Origin: Chitinivibrionales bacterium
GTDB lineage: Bacteria; Fibrobacterota; Chitinivibrionia; Chitinivibrionales; WJKA01
NCBI GenBank assembly: GCA_014728215.1
Contig: WJLZ01000213.1
Location: forward strand, 1 to 38,531
Length of the DNA stretch: 38,531 nt
Direction of reading: 5' to 3'
Both the position numbers and the translations under genes were made by a program. Positions 8,066-15,533 of the stretch are shown piece by piece. Under the pieces are notes generated by a model, which saw only the letters and a list, made by a program, of their open reading frames with translations, did not search any database and was not told the DNA's origin. Within the stretch, counting starts at the first letter, position 1. Each line of letters starts with the position of its first letter.

Positions 8066-8914
8066 ATGCCTTCACGGAAAGCTTATGCCCGAATTACCCC
8101 GGCTCTGGATATTGTAAAGAAGCTTGCCGACGGTGAGTGCAAGGGATTTCACGAGCTGGGGATCATCAAACATCAGATCGGTCTGTACGATATGGTGCAC
8201 CTCGAGAAAGCCGATACCATGGAGGTGGTGTGCGACCGGGATGGCGTTCCCTGTGATAAAACAAATATTTGCTGGAAAGCGGTAGAAAGTATTAAACAGG
8301 AGTTCGGGATAGGGGAGAATGCCCGGATTACCTTGACGAAAAATATCCCTGCCCGGGGCGGACTCGCCGGTGGAAGTTCCAATGCTGCGGCAACCCTGCT
8401 GCTGGCTGATGAACTATGGGGGCTTAATCTCTCGCGTAAACAGCTCTGTTCGCTGGGGGGCAAACTCGGTATGGATGTCCCTTACTTTTTTTACGGCAAA
8501 ACCGCTTTCGATACCGAATCAACCGGTATCCTCCAGCCGATTTCCACTGATATGCGCTTTTATTTTATTCTGGTAATTCCCGAAATCGGTGTATCGACAA
8601 AGGAGGCCTACGGTTCAATCGATTATTCTGCAATAAACCGTCACCGGGAGATGACCGAAAGAATGGAGCAGGCATTGGGGGAAAATAACTATGACATGGT
8701 TGTCAAAAGTATACACAACGATTTCGAACTCAGTGTTTTTCAAAGCCATCCGGAGTTGCAAAATATCAGGGATACATTGATTAACGCCGGTTGTCATGCG
8801 GCCTTTATGAGCGGTTCGGGTTCGACAATCGTGGGGGTGGTAAGGGACCAAAGGGAAGCTCTGACTGTTTGTAACCGCGTAAATTATACAACTATTATTG
8901 CATCAACCCTTTGA
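8066..8914 (+). CDS. ispE: 4-diphosphocytidyl-2-C-methyl-D-erythritol kinase (IspE-like, GHMP kinase)
   Basis: This GHMP kinase of about 282 residues matches the size of IspE, which phosphorylates CDP-methylerythritol in the MEP isoprenoid pathway in the cytoplasm. The N-terminus (AYARITPALDI, then FHELGIIKHQIGLYD) follows the IspE order of strand and the (Y/F)HEL motif. The ATP loop is PARGGLAGGSSNAA, the catalytic Asp lies in LGMDVPYFFYG, and the C-terminal glycine motif is FMSGSGS. The usual PAKINL lysine is replaced by arginine (YARIT). The ATG at 8066 is chosen because it aligns with family starts; an ATG at 8045 overlapping the GAF gene is possible. The frame is open far upstream, but that part overlaps the GAF gene and is not coding. 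Confidence 0.75.
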   Translation: MPSRKAYARITPALDIVKKLADGECKGFHELGIIKHQIGLYDMVHLEKADTMEVVCDRDGVPCDKTNICWKAVESIKQEFGIGENARITLTKNIPARGGLAGGSSNAAATLLLADELWGLNLSRKQLCSLGGKLGMDVPYFFYGKTAFDTESTGILQPISTDMRFYFILVIPEIGVSTKEAYGSIDYSAINRHREMTERMEQALGENNYDMVVKSIHNDFELSVFQSHPELQNIRDTLINAGCHAAFMSGSGSTIVGVVRDQREALTVCNRVNYTTIIASTL

Positions 8915-9016
8915 TATGCCGATGGTATATATTAAATTATAAAGAATACGGTTTTTTTCTAAGGCGTGAAAAAAAGTAGTGAGTTATCAAAACGTTTAAA
9001 TGGAAGGAGGCCTTCC

Positions 9017-9760
9017 ATGCCCACCTCAAAGAATAGGATAAAGAAACGAACCGGAAAATTCCTGTGGCTCAGCAAGCAGCTTCTTTACGATTATTTCAAG
9101 AGTCGCTACGATCTCGACAGAGAAATTGTCGACCGGGAAATCGAGGACGTCATGGCCAGGTTCAAGCCCCGTAAAGGACAGGCGATCATGACCCAGGAAC
9201 TCTGGCAGAAAGTCGGATTCAATCTCACCGAACAGTACGGCGATCTCAGTGATTTACCTTCCGAAGATGACATTGAGGAAGTTGGGGAAGTGATAATCAA
9301 TGAGGAAGATGAAGAAGAGGTCCGGGAGGTGGCGGCGCAGCTTGTGAGGGAGGAAGAGAATTCCGATGACGATGATGAGCCTGTTTTTGAAGTAAATACC
9401 TCTGATACGAAAATCGAGGCGATGCCCGCTGTTGACGACGAGAGTGATGAAGCCGTTTTTGAGATTACCATGTCATCCGAACCGGAATCGAAAGAACAGA
9501 GTACAGATTCGGAAGATGAAGAGGAGGAAGAGGCGGTATTTGAGATCGGCGGTGCGCCTCAACCCTCAGTCCAGCCGGCGGCGGATGATGATGACAATGA
9601 TGATGAATTATCTTTGGATGACGATGAAGAGGCGTTGTTTGAAGTCGGTTCTTCACCGGTCCCTGGAGCTGATGCCGGTAAATCGGCTCAAGTCAGCACC
9701 ACTACCGACGATGATGACGATGATGATGAAATAGTATTTGACGTTAAATCGCCTGATTGA
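9017..9760 (+). CDS. Acidic, probably disordered protein with five F-containing short motifs
   Basis: AAGGAGG at 9004-9010 fixes the ATG at 9017, giving 247 residues. Residues 1-75 are basic to neutral and helical (RIKKRTGKFLWLSKQLLYDY, then RYDLDREIVDREIEDVMARF), looking like a small folded or DNA/RNA-binding segment. From about 80 to the end the chain is Asp/Glu-rich and of low complexity. Five near-identical motifs are spaced 24-33 residues apart: EPVFEV (121), EAVFEI (145), EAVFEI (172), EALFEV (205) and EIVFDV (238). Such regular hydrophobic islands in an acidic tail suggest a multivalent docking platform. It follows ispE by about 100 bp. Family not recognised. Confidence 0.65.
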   Translation: MPTSKNRIKKRTGKFLWLSKQLLYDYFKSRYDLDREIVDREIEDVMARFKPRKGQAIMTQELWQKVGFNLTEQYGDLSDLPSEDDIEEVGEVIINEEDEEEVREVAAQLVREEENSDDDDEPVFEVNTSDTKIEAMPAVDDESDEAVFEITMSSEPESKEQSTDSEDEEEEEAVFEIGGAPQPSVQPAADDDDNDDELSLDDDEEALFEVGSSPVPGADAGKSAQVSTTTDDDDDDDEIVFDVKSPD

Positions 9761-9930
9761 TACACGTTCCCGAAAAAAGCTCCTGAGGGCATCTGCGGGA
9801 GAAAATACCGTATTCGTTGCACAGCCCCGGTGGAACGCTATTGTTTTATTTCTGCCTCAAGTTCAATTTCAGTAAAAAAAAATTGTAATATGAGCATAAA
9901 AATCAATGACTTATTGGTTGTTTTGCAATT

Positions 9931-9972
9931 GTTTTGTTTTCATATAGAAAACAAAACCTTCTTTTTTAATTG
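9931..9972 (+). terminator. Perfect 11-bp AT-rich inverted repeat with T-tract (terminator or operator)
   Basis: GTTTTGTTTTC (9931-9941) and GAAAACAAAAC (9947-9957) pair perfectly around a 5-base loop, and CTTCTTTTTT follows. It could be a weak terminator for the acidic-protein transcript. Because it lies 80-106 bp before the start of the TIGR02147 gene, it could instead be an operator of that gene. The rest of the 276-bp gap is AT-rich with nothing else recognised. Confidence 0.4.
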
Positions 9973-10036
9973 AATCGGGCGGCATAAGAGGGTATATTTA
10001 TAGGGAACTGAAAAATACTTGTAAAGGCCCGATATA

Positions 10037-10864
10037 ATGATTGATATTTATACCTATATAGATTTCAGGAAGCTTCTGAAAGATCTTTATGAGGAACATA
10101 AAAAGAAGCATCCTTTCTTTTCTTACCGCTACATTGCCCAGAAGGTCGGATTCAGTTCTGCGGGCTTTTTTACCAACATAATTCAGGGCAAAAGAAATAT
10201 ATCGTCGGAATATATATTTAAATTCGCTCAGCTTTTCAAATTCAACAAAGGGGAGACCGAATATTTCGAGCTCCTGGTAAATTTCGGGCAGGCCAAGAGT
10301 CACAGTCAGAAGAAATATTACTTCGAAAAGATTCTTGCCAATAAGAAATCGAAGATAACGATAACCGATGCACAGCATTATGAGTTTTACAACAAATGGT
10401 ATTACACTGCAATTCGCGAGCTTATCGATATTTTCCCGGTCAAGGCCAATTATGATGAGCTTGCGAAAATGGTTCATCCTCCGATTAAACCTGCAGAAGC
10501 AAAAAAGGCGGTGGAGTTCCTTGAGGCAATCGATTTTATCAAGCGTAATGCCGACGGTTATTTTGAGCAGACGGATAATTTTATTTCAACAGGATATGAA
10601 GCGAAGTCGGTTGCCATCACCAATTTTCTCATCAGTATGATAGATCTTGCCCGGTTCAATATCGAGCGGCTTCCACGGGAAAAACGGAGCATGTCTACCT
10701 TGACATTCAGTATATCCGAAGATGGGTATAATGCGATAATCGAGCGGTTGAAAAATATTCATCGTGAAATTCTTGAAATGGTGCGTGAAGACCGGAGCCA
10801 TAATAAGCAGGATCGAATATACCATGTTAACGTCCAGGTTTTTCCTCTTTCGAAAGTTGAATAG
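10037..10864 (+). CDS. TIGR02147 family protein (DUF4423, HTH-like N-terminus)
   Basis: The 275-residue product has the family signature start (YTYIDFRKLLKDLYEEHKK, then HPFFSYRYIAQKVGFSSAGF). The Phe-Ser-Tyr-Arg segment and the following helices (FTNIIQGKRNIS) resemble an XRE-type helix-turn-helix. A winged-helix-like middle (about 120-185) and the DUF4423 C-terminal part (SEDGYNAIIERL, ending IYHVNVQVFPLSK) follow. The family was defined from many paralogs in Fibrobacter succinogenes; its biochemical role is not established, and a transcription regulator is the likeliest reading. TAAAGG lies 9 bp before the ATG. A lipoprotein gene starts 12 bp after its stop, the same order as in the 20.5-kb module. 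Confidence 0.85.
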   Translation: MIDIYTYIDFRKLLKDLYEEHKKKHPFFSYRYIAQKVGFSSAGFFTNIIQGKRNISSEYIFKFAQLFKFNKGETEYFELLVNFGQAKSHSQKKYYFEKILANKKSKITITDAQHYEFYNKWYYTAIRELIDIFPVKANYDELAKMVHPPIKPAEAKKAVEFLEAIDFIKRNADGYFEQTDNFISTGYEAKSVAITNFLISMIDLARFNIERLPREKRSMSTLTFSISEDGYNAIIERLKNIHREILEMVREDRSHNKQDRIYHVNVQVFPLSKVE

Positions 10865-10876
10865 GGAGTGGTAACA

Positions 10877-13033
10877 GTGGTGCGAAATCGGATATATGCC
10901 CTGTTTTTAACCCTCCTTCTTTGTATCTGCACTCTGTTTTGCTGCAGCAAAAGTGGTGATGATGTGGTCACCACCGGCGGTTCGGAGGTATGGGGAACCC
11001 TTACCGATCCCGACGGCGCTGCGCTTGACAGCGTACTGGTACGTGCCGTTCCCGCCGATCAGGACAATCCCGACAGCGATAATGCTGTCGATACGGTCTT
11101 CACCGATGCATCCGGGAAATACGAATTCGGGGATCTCGGTCTTTCCGAAACACTGCTCAATATCTACGGCGCATACCGCGACAGTCAATATATCGTCTAT
11201 ATTCCCGAGGTTTCCTATCAGGAGGATGTGGTAAACGATGTGGGAACCATTGCCATGTATGCTCCCGGAAAAATCGAAGGGTATGTTCTCACGGAGCAGG
11301 CAGACCACAGCGGGGTCCGCTGTTATATTCCGGGAACTTCCTTTGCCGCCTGGACCGACAGCACGGGTTATTTCAAAATTTTCGCCGCACCGCCCGGAAC
11401 CCACACGCTCAGATATGAAAAAACCAATTACCAGGTTGCCACAGAAACAGTTACCGTTGAAAAAGGGCAGACCTCCACTATCCCTTCTTTGAGTTTGACC
11501 TATGATACCAGTTATGTACCGGTTCCTACCGGACTGAGCGCCTCCTATGATACCTTGCAGGGAAATGTTACGCTCCGGTGGAATCCTGTTAAGGTCCCGG
11601 ATCTCGAGGGATACAATCTTTACCGCGATGAGGGAACTGCGCTCAAGATCAATACATCGATAATACTCGACACCTTTTATAGTTTTACTGTTTTCACTGA
11701 TAAGTCCGATACTTCTTTGCAGTTTCTGAAAATTCAGGTCGCTGCCGAGGATTCTTTCAACAATATTGGAAACTTATCCCGTCCGGTGGAGATACATGCG
11801 GTATCTCCTGTAAAGGTGCGGACTTTCTTTGAATTTTCACTCCTCGATTCACCGTCGGTGCTCGACCCGGTACGCATCGAAGTTGGTTTTCATAATGCGA
11901 CCCGCCGTGTCGATCGCCTTATGTGGGCGGTTGACTATTCAGATTCGGTAATCAGAGATATTCAGGTTTCTTCGAGCGAAGGATTTGATACCCTCCAATA
12001 CCTCTGGCCCGATTCGGGAACCAAATCCATCTATGTTACCGCCCGCGACAACGCCGGGGATTACTGGTATGGTACCCTGGAGGTCTCAATCGATGGACGG
12101 GAGCTTAACTTGTGGCAGAGTGCGCCCTCCTGTATCGAATCCCGGCGATTTTTCTCCTGCGGCGTACTCGATTCGGTGCTCTATGCTGTCGGGGGATGTT
12201 ACGATGATCCTTTTGGTGTAACCGGCCGCAAAAGCATTGCGATAAAATCGGTTGAAGCATTCGATCCGCAGAATGGCGGGTGGACCGAACGGCAGCCACT
12301 GAACAAGGGCCGCTATAATCACGGTGTCGCCGTGGCCAACGGCAAACTATATGTGATCGGCGGAAGCAGCTATTATGAGGACTTGAAAAGCATCGAGGAA
12401 TACGACCCGGTTCTGGATACCTTTCGGATAATCGACTCGCTTCCCCACACCCGCAGCGGACTTGCGGTGGTTTCCCTGGATAACAAGCTTTATCTTATCG
12501 GTGGCCTGACTTTTGCGAATGGTGAATTCAAAATCAGTTCATCGATCGATGAATATGATCCTCAAACCAGAACGGTGACCCATAAGGCCGATATGCTGAT
12601 TCCCCGCACCAATCATCAGGCGGTGGTTATCGATGATACTATTTATATTCTCGGCGGGTTGGGTGGTAATGAAAGCCTCAGATCGTCGGAGACCGCACCA
12701 CAGAAAACGGTGGAGACATATGTTCCCGGGGAAGCACGCTGCGCGCAGGGAGTTTCCATGGGTACCGAACGGTTCAATTTTGCAGCCGCAACAGTACGGG
12801 GTAAACTTTATGTCATGGGCGGGTTTGTTTCGCAGATTAAAAATGAGATAACCGGCAGTTGTGAAGAATTCGATCTTTCAACAGGAGAATGGAGTGAAAA
12901 AGCACCGATGCCGGAGCCACGGCATGGTATGGGAGTCGGTGTCATTAATAGACGTATTTATGTTCCGGGTGGAAGCGTTAAGGGATATCCGGATCTGGGC
13001 GAAACCGAAAGAATGGAGATTTATACACCCTGA
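10877..13033 (+). CDS. Lipoprotein with carboxypeptidase-regulatory-like, Fn3-like and kelch-repeat domains
   Basis: From the GTG at 10877 (AGGGAG at 10863-10868) the product is about 718 residues. The leader (YALFLTLLLCICTLFCC) ends in a lipobox with the acylated Cys at 22 or 23. Two carboxypeptidase-regulatory-like beta domains follow (about 36-115, VWGTLTDPDGAALDSVLVRA; about 125-205, IEGYVLTEQ), then an Fn3-like domain (VTLRWNPVKVPDLEGYNLYR). From about residue 400 there are five or six kelch repeats (LYAVGGCYDD, LYVIGGSSYYED, LYLIGGLTFANG, IYILGGLGGNE, LYVMGGF, IYVPGGS) forming a beta-propeller. It is probably anchored at the outer membrane and binds a ligand or polymer. It is the partner of the TIGR02147 gene just upstream. 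An upstream GTG at 10868 overlaps the ribosome site and is less likely. Confidence 0.8.
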   Translation: MVRNRIYALFLTLLLCICTLFCCSKSGDDVVTTGGSEVWGTLTDPDGAALDSVLVRAVPADQDNPDSDNAVDTVFTDASGKYEFGDLGLSETLLNIYGAYRDSQYIVYIPEVSYQEDVVNDVGTIAMYAPGKIEGYVLTEQADHSGVRCYIPGTSFAAWTDSTGYFKIFAAPPGTHTLRYEKTNYQVATETVTVEKGQTSTIPSLSLTYDTSYVPVPTGLSASYDTLQGNVTLRWNPVKVPDLEGYNLYRDEGTALKINTSIILDTFYSFTVFTDKSDTSLQFLKIQVAAEDSFNNIGNLSRPVEIHAVSPVKVRTFFEFSLLDSPSVLDPVRIEVGFHNATRRVDRLMWAVDYSDSVIRDIQVSSSEGFDTLQYLWPDSGTKSIYVTARDNAGDYWYGTLEVSIDGRELNLWQSAPSCIESRRFFSCGVLDSVLYAVGGCYDDPFGVTGRKSIAIKSVEAFDPQNGGWTERQPLNKGRYNHGVAVANGKLYVIGGSSYYEDLKSIEEYDPVLDTFRIIDSLPHTRSGLAVVSLDNKLYLIGGLTFANGEFKISSSIDEYDPQTRTVTHKADMLIPRTNHQAVVIDDTIYILGGLGGNESLRSSETAPQKTVETYVPGEARCAQGVSMGTERFNFAAATVRGKLYVMGGFVSQIKNEITGSCEEFDLSTGEWSEKAPMPEPRHGMGVGVINRRIYVPGGSVKGYPDLGETERMEIYTP

Positions 13034-13074
13034 AGCGGATGCATGATAGGGTAAAAGGAACCAGGAATAGAAGC

Positions 13075-14853
13075 ATGAGTGGAATCGGGAAAAAAGCATT
13101 TTTTACAATTGGCATTCGGGATGCAGGGGTTCGGCTGATTGCGGCCGCACTTCTGTTTGTGGCTGCCGGTGCATTCCCGTTCCTTTCCCATGCTCAATGC
13201 GGGATCGATAGTAACGGTTACGTGTACCTCCACCCCTGGTTCACCGGCGGCCATTGGACGGCAGCCGAAAAAAAACTCGACCCTGTGGTGCTCCCCGATG
13301 CTTTCTGCACGCTCAATCCGCAAAAATTAACAACAACGCGCAGTGAAGGCAACAATACGGCTGCGTTTACAACCGCTGGTGGTGAGGTATATCTGTCTCA
13401 GGTTGACTTTATCCCTCCTTCTCCCATGTGTCTCTGCTGCATGCCGCAACTTGTTTTCAACGAACCTGCGCAACTCGATCTGAGTGGATTCGGCGTTGCT
13501 GCAAATACACCGGTCTATCTGATAAACCAGGCAGGGTATACCTATGATACGGTCAAGCTGGCACTGGCCGGCAATACAGACAGTCTGATACTGATCACTG
13601 TACCGGGAGATGCCTCACAGATCACCAATCGGGAGAGCCTTGCCTTGACCGCCAAAGGGGTTACCCAGACTGTTGCGGCCATTGAGGGAGCTTTTGATGT
13701 CGCCACCAGTCAGGATACGGGAATTTTTGTCCTCGGTTCCGGCGGGTTGATCAGGTATTTTCCTCTCTTGGGCGGCAGTGTGGGAGCCGAACAGGATCTG
13801 GATATATCCACAGACGAGACAGTCCTCTGCTACAGCGGCGGATACGCAGGAACAGAGAGCGGGGCTCTCTACCGATGGAGCGGTGATTCCTTTGTCAGAG
13901 ACACCATGTTGTCGGCAACTCCGGTACGGGCTATCGGCAATACCGCCGCAGTGGGAGATAACGGGGCGATTTTTATCCGTTCCGGGGATCAATGGAATGC
14001 CTATACGCACGGAACCGCCCAGTACCGGGCCTTTTCTCTGATGAGTCATGAAAACGGTTCCGGTATTGAGCTGCTCGATGAAAACTGGAATCACAGCAGC
14101 TTTATTTATGCAAACGTATCAACCGTCATTTCATCTATGAACCCAGCGGAAATTGAATCCTATATTAACACCGGCGATCATTATCTCTACAATCCGGCAA
14201 TCGAAAGCCTTGCTGTGACGGTGAATCTGAGCGATCCTGACGGTAATATTCAGGTACCATCGGTCTTCCTGAGCACCGGCCAGTCCTTGAATACCAACCA
14301 GGACGGTACCTTGCAAGGCATGGCGCCCGGTGACACCTGTTCCTATGGTAAAATCCGGCTGAACGATTCATCGGTTATCCTCACCCTGACCCCCGATTCA
14401 GTCATCTTTACTGCCCGGGCACTGCAGGGAAGGATCGATATCCGTTGTTATGATTGCAATTGGGCGGAATATGATTTCAGGATGGCACAGCCATGGCGGT
14501 ATCAGGAATCGGTGACCCTTGAAATCGGCAATCAGACGATAACGATCAGTCATACCGAAGGCTCCAATGTTACCTCAGGGAGAAAAACCCCTTCTCCGTC
14601 CCATACAACGCGAATGCTCTGCCGGGCACACCGGAATATACTCGAACTTACCATTCCTTCTTCATTGCAGCACCGGCTGCGAACAATTACGCTGATCAAC
14701 GCATCAGGACGGATACTTCATACTATTATGTCATGCAATCGTCCGGTGATCACGATTCCTGCAATTTCTACTTCAGGCATGCTCCTTGTCCGGTACGAAC
14801 TTACCGACGGTACTCAAAAGGTAATCTCTGTACCGGTAATTACAGAACATTGA
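13075..14853 (+). CDS. Secreted protein with T9SS-like C-terminal tail
   Basis: The product is about 592 residues from the ATG at 13075; an ATG at 13039 gives 604. A signal peptide (LIAAALLFVAAGAFPFLSHA) precedes a mature N-terminus with paired cysteines (SPMCLCCMP). The middle contains propeller-like repeats (GIFVLGSGGLIRYFPL, VLCYSGGYAGTESGALYRW, VGDNGAIFIRSGDQW). Residues from about 530 on (ILELTIPSSL, ITLINASGRILHTI, MLLVRYELTDGTQK) resemble the type A sorting domain of T9SS cargo. It begins 41 bp after the kelch lipoprotein and may share its transcript. Function not recognised; a surface or extracellular binding protein is the best guess. Confidence 0.65.
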   Translation: MSGIGKKAFFTIGIRDAGVRLIAAALLFVAAGAFPFLSHAQCGIDSNGYVYLHPWFTGGHWTAAEKKLDPVVLPDAFCTLNPQKLTTTRSEGNNTAAFTTAGGEVYLSQVDFIPPSPMCLCCMPQLVFNEPAQLDLSGFGVAANTPVYLINQAGYTYDTVKLALAGNTDSLILITVPGDASQITNRESLALTAKGVTQTVAAIEGAFDVATSQDTGIFVLGSGGLIRYFPLLGGSVGAEQDLDISTDETVLCYSGGYAGTESGALYRWSGDSFVRDTMLSATPVRAIGNTAAVGDNGAIFIRSGDQWNAYTHGTAQYRAFSLMSHENGSGIELLDENWNHSSFIYANVSTVISSMNPAEIESYINTGDHYLYNPAIESLAVTVNLSDPDGNIQVPSVFLSTGQSLNTNQDGTLQGMAPGDTCSYGKIRLNDSSVILTLTPDSVIFTARALQGRIDIRCYDCNWAEYDFRMAQPWRYQESVTLEIGNQTITISHTEGSNVTSGRKTPSPSHTTRMLCRAHRNILELTIPSSLQHRLRTITLINASGRILHTIMSCNRPVITIPAISTSGMLLVRYELTDGTQKVISVPVITEH

Positions 14854-14895
14854 CTTCAGAGCCGGTTTAGTGTTTCCTTCAGAATCCCTGTTCGA

Positions 14896-15225
14896 TCAGA
14901 AGTGGTTATATCCGAATAAATTCGCTGTTGATGTGGTGATGGATTTAACGGCCGCGGCTTGTTCATCCGTAAATTGCGGTTTATAATATAATGACGGCGA
15001 ATTCGTGGCGGCAAAGGATTCGAGGAAATCTTTTTTGACCGGAAGTGCCGTGTGTTTCACTCTTTCGGTGAGCACTGCCGCGGGATTCTCGCAGAGGTTT
15101 TCATAGGAAACGATTGTACAGGATTGTTTCACTCCAGGGAAAATTAAAAAATGTATTCCCCCGCTCCCTCCTGAAATGTAAATGCATGTGTTTTCTATAA
15201 GAAAACGAAAATATGAATCAACCAT
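14896..15225 (-). CDS. Short sulfotransferase-like C-terminal fragment (possible remnant)
   Basis: The 109-residue ORF has AAGGAG 7 bp before its ATG, so it may be translated. Its middle and end (VSYENLCENPAAVL, FTDEQAAAVKSI, ANLFGYN) resemble the C-terminal third of PAPS-dependent sulfotransferases, which usually reads (R)YEDL..P....L and ends near LGY. The N-terminal PAPS-binding loop of a complete enzyme, normally 250-300 residues, is absent. It is therefore either a truncated remnant or a small protein with chance similarity. It is divergent from the VIT/VWA transcript and shares a 118-bp palindrome-rich region with it. Confidence 0.4.
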   Translation of the reverse strand: MVDSYFRFLIENTCIYISGGSGGIHFLIFPGVKQSCTIVSYENLCENPAAVLTERVKHTALPVKKDFLESFAATNSPSLYYKPQFTDEQAAAVKSITTSTANLFGYNHF

Positions 15226-15343
15226 AGTTAACTCCTTAAAATACCGGTATATTTAAAGGTGTATGAAAGAAATATTTCTGATATTTTTGATTTTCATAGA
15301 AATCAGAGAATATTAAAGAATCACACGAGGAAAAGGAGGAGGG
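15226..15343. promoter_or_regulatory. Divergent intergenic region with short palindromes
   Basis: Between the minus-strand ORF at 15225 and the small peptide gene at 15344 lie perfect palindromes ATACCGGTAT (15241-15250) and AGAAATATTTCT (15268-15279). An imperfect stem (TCTGAT pairing with ATCAGA) follows. The region probably holds two divergent promoters, but no clear -35/-10 pair can be assigned by eye. Confidence 0.3.
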
Positions 15344-15505
15344 ATGGAGCTTAAAAAAGTCATTGCGGCCATCGCCTTGATTGCGCTGATACTGCTGCTG
15401 TCGCTGGTAAGGGCCGAGAATATAGCTGAAATGCCGATTCATGAAAATTCAGTACCATGCAAAACTGTTTCTCATTGGGAAAAAATCGGGGATGTTTTTA
15501 AATAA
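15344..15505 (+). CDS. Small secreted peptide precursor, 53 residues
   Basis: ATG at 15344 follows AAGGAGG (15333-15339) and opens 53 codons to TAA at 15503. The product has a basic start (MELKK), a hydrophobic core (VIAAIALIALILLLSL) and a signal-peptidase-like site (VRA|EN). This would leave a mature peptide of about 29 residues (ENIAEMPIHENSVPCKTV, then SHWEKIGDVFK) with a single Cys. It lies 28 bp upstream of the VIT/VWA gene and probably shares its mRNA. It may be a small envelope peptide, or a leader ORF that tunes expression of the large gene. Family not recognised. Confidence 0.5.
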   Translation: MELKKVIAAIALIALILLLSLVRAENIAEMPIHENSVPCKTVSHWEKIGDVFK

Positions 15506-15533
15506 CACACATACTTACTCTAAAGGAGGAATC

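Noticed and set aside
10907-11404. Minus-strand 165-codon ORF opposite the kelch lipoprotein
   Set aside because: It is a shadow of the plus-strand reading, which has a lipobox and clear domains; no ribosome site is seen.
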